Source of the DNA: Chiridota heheva | Taxonomy: Eukaryota > Echinodermata > Holothuroidea > Apodida > Chiridotidae | Reading direction: 5' to 3' | Length of the DNA stretch: 64,000 bases | Assembly (NCBI GenBank): GCA_020152595.1 | Contig: JAIGNY010000912.1 | Span: 346,001 to 410,000, forward strand | In this document: positions 60,880 to 64,000 of the stretch, piece after piece | How positions within the stretch are numbered: the first letter of the stretch is position 1 | Layout: each line of letters begins with the position of its first letter | Notes under the pieces: generated by a model | The model's input: only the letters and a program-made list of their open reading frames with translations | What the model was told of the DNA's origin: nothing | The model's database searches: none | Position numbers and translations under genes: made by a program

Positions 60880-61250
60880 TGGGGGCGCTCCCCCTCCCCG
60901 GTAAATTTTGCTTCCTTCACGGAAATTTTGCTCCTTTTTCGAAAACTTCACTTTTCGAGAAATTTTAGGTAATTTTTTCATTTTCGAACAATTTTTCTTT
61001 GATTTTCAACTTACATTTTCTTTTGTGACATATTCTTTCATTTTCGGGCATTTTTTTTCAAATTCCAGGATAAATTTTTTTAAGTATTGGAAAACTTGCT
61101 TTATTTTGGGTGAAATTTTGTTCTTTTTTGGAATATTTTGCTCACTTTCGGGAATTTTTTTTGTAATTTCTTTCATTTTCGGACAATTTTCTTGGACATT
61201 ATTTTCCATTTTGGGAAAAAAATTTTCCATTAAAAAAAAATGTGCTGTTA
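60880..61250. repeat. Low-complexity TTTTCG repeat, relative of repeat D
   Basis: A series of TTTTCGGAA/TTTTCATTTTCGGACAA phrases, essentially the reverse complement of the CCGAAAATGAAGGAA phrases of repeat D and of 63,180-63,360. No coding function. Confidence 0.55.
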
Positions 61251-62450
61251 AATTTGTTTGGTTATATATTAGGAAAAAAGGCCCTGAGACGTTTAAGAAA
61301 ATGGTTTTTAGAAAGGGTGGACACATTGCAAGAAGTGGACATTTTTATTTCAAAAGCAAGATTTTTGAGACTGTATATAACTATAATTACTTAGGATTAA
61401 ATTTTATGCCAAAAGCATGAAAGGGGTGTGGTCAATAATTCCCTGTTCAACAGAGTTCAAGTCTTAGGTTGCTTCGTTCAATTTTAAGAAAATTTTGTTC
61501 AGAATAATGCCTACTTTAACATACGGTTCTGAGTTATGGGGTATGCATGAAAGTACAATAAACAGATAAAAGTTTACAATTCGTTTCATAAATATGTATC
61601 AGGTTTACCACCAAATGCCATGAATATTTTAGCTCTGTAAGAGAGCTGGGTTGCTTTTCTTTAAACTATTAAAAGTCAAACAATACTAAAGCAAATAACT
61701 TATTGGTTAAGACTTCTTATTCTTGATAACAGCTATCAGACTCATTGATATGTAGAACAAAGAGTATTGCTAAACAAAAGAGTGCTATCATAAGGACTGT
61801 GTGTTACAAATATGTTGTATGAAACTGGGTTTGGTAATGTTTGGGATGGGCAGGGAGAAAGGATCACTACACATTTTTATAAAAATTTAAGCAGGAGTTT
61901 GTGACATAAATAGACAGAACTGGTTGAATGATATTCTATCAGTTCTTTGCGTTGGTATGTACAATTTAAAACTAAAAGTTATGCAGAGTATTATTTAATA
62001 ATGTTTTTAACTTTAAAGGTTGGTCTCCAAAATCAGATGTGCTTGCCTTGAAATTGAAGTCAATGAAGGCCGTTATGGTAATATAACTTATAAACAAAGA
62101 TTTTGTCAGGTTTGCGATTTAAAAGAATTTGGAGATAAATATCATTTTCTCTTAATTTGTCCATTCCTTCCTAAAATCCGCTGTAAATTTATTCCAAAAT
62201 ATTTCTTTCAACCCGCAAGTAGATCAAAAAGCAATATTTTATTAACAGCTGGTTCTAAATACTTATTTTTACAGTTATCACACTTTATTTTACACACAAT
62301 GGAAGCAAGACGTTTGTTTCTTTCTCTTTGATTATTCTTTGTTGTAAGAACCTCAATCATGTACCATTTGATTTATCGTTTATGTTTGTGACAAAGGCCA
62401 TATGGCCTAGAGCACTGTAATAAATTGTATTGTATTGTTTACCGGCCATT
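61251..62450 (+). mobile_element. Decayed LINE, 3' half
   Basis: Reads, across frameshifts, KKGPETFKKMVFRKGGHIAR, YNYLGLNF, TYGSELWGMHEST and, later, KIRCACLEIEVNEGRYGNI followed by CQVCDLKEFGDKYHFLLICP. This is the thumb/connection region and C-terminal CCHC-like region of an L2/CR1-like LINE. The element ends ACAAAGGCCATATGGCCTAG with ATTGTATTGTATTGT repeats, a typical LINE 3' tail. The open frame at 62,020-62,331 is the best-kept piece (103 codons). Confidence 0.82.
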
Positions 62451-63170
62451 CGGACAATTATCTTTTAAAAATTGGCCAAATCGGAGGGAAGAGGAGGAGG
62501 GGGGACCGGTCAAATCAATTTCAATGGACTGAATCGTACTAATTAATCGTTGTAAAATACAAGATAAAGATGTATATTTGTTTTCACTTCACATAAAAGT
62601 TTGCACACAGTCAATGGAAACAAATATTATTTGACTGTATATTAGGAGTTTTTATGTTCTATTAGCACAAATGCTAAAAATAGATGTATGTGAGTAATTA
62701 TGGAAAGAATGAGTTTAGTTTAGCAAAATATTCCAAACGGCCAAAATCGGCCAAATTTCAATTGACCGGTACTGAACTAATTTTACCCGCCAAACAGGTT
62801 TGCCCCTGTTTGAATAAATTTTGCCCATCTCTTTCTTTTTACTTTCATAATTATATATCTTTTTTATAAATAATACTGCTCTGCGTCTATGCAGGGCATT
62901 ATAATATATATGGTTACTTACTCTTTTCAGCCTGTCATTGATTCTGTAATATGATTACGGTATTATCCCTCCCCCTCCCAAGGGTCGCAAAGCAGTATTT
63001 CAAGTGTGATGGGGAGGGAAAGGGGGGGGGGCAGGCACGTTTCAAACGACTGATTTGAAAGACGGAAATACAAATTCAGGGAATTTGTAAATAATTCATT
63101 TATTCGATTCCAATTTAACCCAGGGGAAGGGGGGGGTTGGAGCGGTGGATAAAGGAGACGTTTAAACGAG
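62451..63170. other. Intergenic, nothing recognised
   Basis: G-rich patches at ~62,485-62,507 and 63,010-63,034. No gene. Confidence 0.45.
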
Positions 63171-63365
63171 CAGTGGAGATAGATTAAAGAAATTTGTCGA
63201 ATTTTTGGCAGAATTTGTCTGAAAAGGGAGAATATTTTCCGAAAATTAAAAACAATTAGCCGAAAATTGTCCGAAAATGAAAGAATTTTCTCGAAAACTT
63301 ATAAAAATTAGCCGAAAATTCCATAAGGGAATTTTCCGAAAATAAAGGGAAAAACCAGATAAGCA
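63171..63365. repeat. Low-complexity CCGAAAATT repeat, relative of repeat D
   Basis: Repeated TTAGCCGAAAATTGTCCGAA and GAAAATGAAAGAATTTTC phrases. It resembles the inner part of repeat D and the inverse of 60,880-61,250. Confidence 0.5.
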
Positions 63366-63895
63366 GCATCTTATATCAGTGCAAATTTGAGCGGGGAGGG
63401 GGGGGACGGGGGAAGGATGTGTGGGGGGTGAAACAAATGTGCCTGATGGAATTTGCATTTTCTCCACTTATCCAGTTATCTTGAAAGGACAGGGACATAG
63501 CTACTGATATATGGGCTTCTGAGCTAATTTTATTACCAATTATATAAAAAAGATTGGTTAATTTTCCAAAAAATCAGCCAATTTACTTTAAAACCTTGGA
63601 AAAAACTCCCGCGGCTAATTTCAAACCCTTTAGAAAACTGGTAAAAGAAATCATAACAATAATTTGGGTAAAAAGTTCCAAAGTTTTTTTTTTTTTTCGG
63701 GCAAAGAGAATTCATACCGGCCTTCCACATCGCCTAGTAGAGATTAATCCCGTGAGCATATGATTAGATTGGGTCCGGGGCAAAATATTTTTTCGAAGAG
63801 GACGATTTCCCTTGAAAATTTCTGGCTACATCCCTGATTTATCCCCCCCCCACCTCCTCCTCCTCTCCCCTTCGTCCCATCAAAATAAAAAGAAG
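63366..63895. other. Intergenic, possible hAT-type debris
   Basis: CTGGCTACATCCCTGATTTA near 63,820 and GGGGGGG/CCCCCCC stretches resemble terminal parts of hAT-like elements. The opposite end was not found. Confidence 0.35.
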
Positions 63896-64000
63896 AAGAA
63901 GATTTTATGAGAAAGATAAGTCCACTTTGGAGCAGGTTAAGCGAAGAGCCACTAGACTTATTCCCGAGTAAGAAATCTCTCTTATGAATCTAGGTTGCAA
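63896..64000 (+). mobile_element. LINE fragment entering from the right edge
   Basis: The last ~90 bp read, with a frame break, LEQVKRRATRLIPE followed by NLGC. LEQV.RRAT.LIPELRNLSYE.RL is a common stretch in CR1/RTE-like reverse transcriptases. The rest lies beyond the window. Confidence 0.6.

Overview
The window is AT-rich eukaryotic DNA with small, widely spaced, spliced exons, long introns, and very dense minisatellites and transposon remnants. It reads as an invertebrate metazoan nuclear genome. The LINE types, the short TTAA-flanked foldback elements, and a SCAMP gene next to a ciliated-animal zinc-finger gene would fit a marine deuterostome such as an echinoderm. No taxonomic marker is present, so this is an inference.

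Region 1 (about 912-32,240, + strand) is a SCAMP gene (secretory carrier membrane protein). It enters from the left without its first exons and runs to its stop codon at 32,240. Exons: proline-rich (912-1040), coiled coil (6282-6390), conserved WPPLP/CFYQD segment (10,377-10,505), TM1-loop-TM2-E-peptide (three alternative copies: 13,334-13,498, 15,594-15,765, 19,645-19,822), TM3 (23,239-23,340), TM3-4 loop and TM4 (two alternative copies: 24,837-24,984, 26,920-27,049) and the C-terminal tail (32,079-32,240). All copies of a given exon share the same phases and have lengths of 1 modulo 3, apart from a 1-nt deletion in the first TM1-2 copy. A transcript can therefore stay in frame only if it takes exactly one exon from each cluster. 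This two-cluster, mutually exclusive exon architecture is the most interesting biology here, with up to 3 x 2 isoforms (2 x 2 if copy 1 is really broken).

Region 2 (32,241-45,391) is convergent intergenic DNA: the SCAMP 3' flank, a 39-bp-arm hairpin, a 2.3-kb array of a 27-bp unit that appears to have grown out of a small inverted-repeat transposon, and a roughly 300-bp-unit tandem array interrupted by a 1.1-kb insertion.

Region 3 (45,392-49,230, - strand) is a three-exon gene for a 538-residue protein with seven C2HC fingers, resembling ZNF474/ZC2HC1 proteins.

Region 4 (49,231-64,000) has no gene I can identify with confidence. It holds LINE remnants on both strands, dispersed low-complexity repeats, a 180-bp (AT)n tract, a trinucleotide tract at a LINE 3' end, and one short unrecognised ORF (53,180-53,299, -). 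Repeats explain nearly all long open frames in the window, including a 576-codon one.
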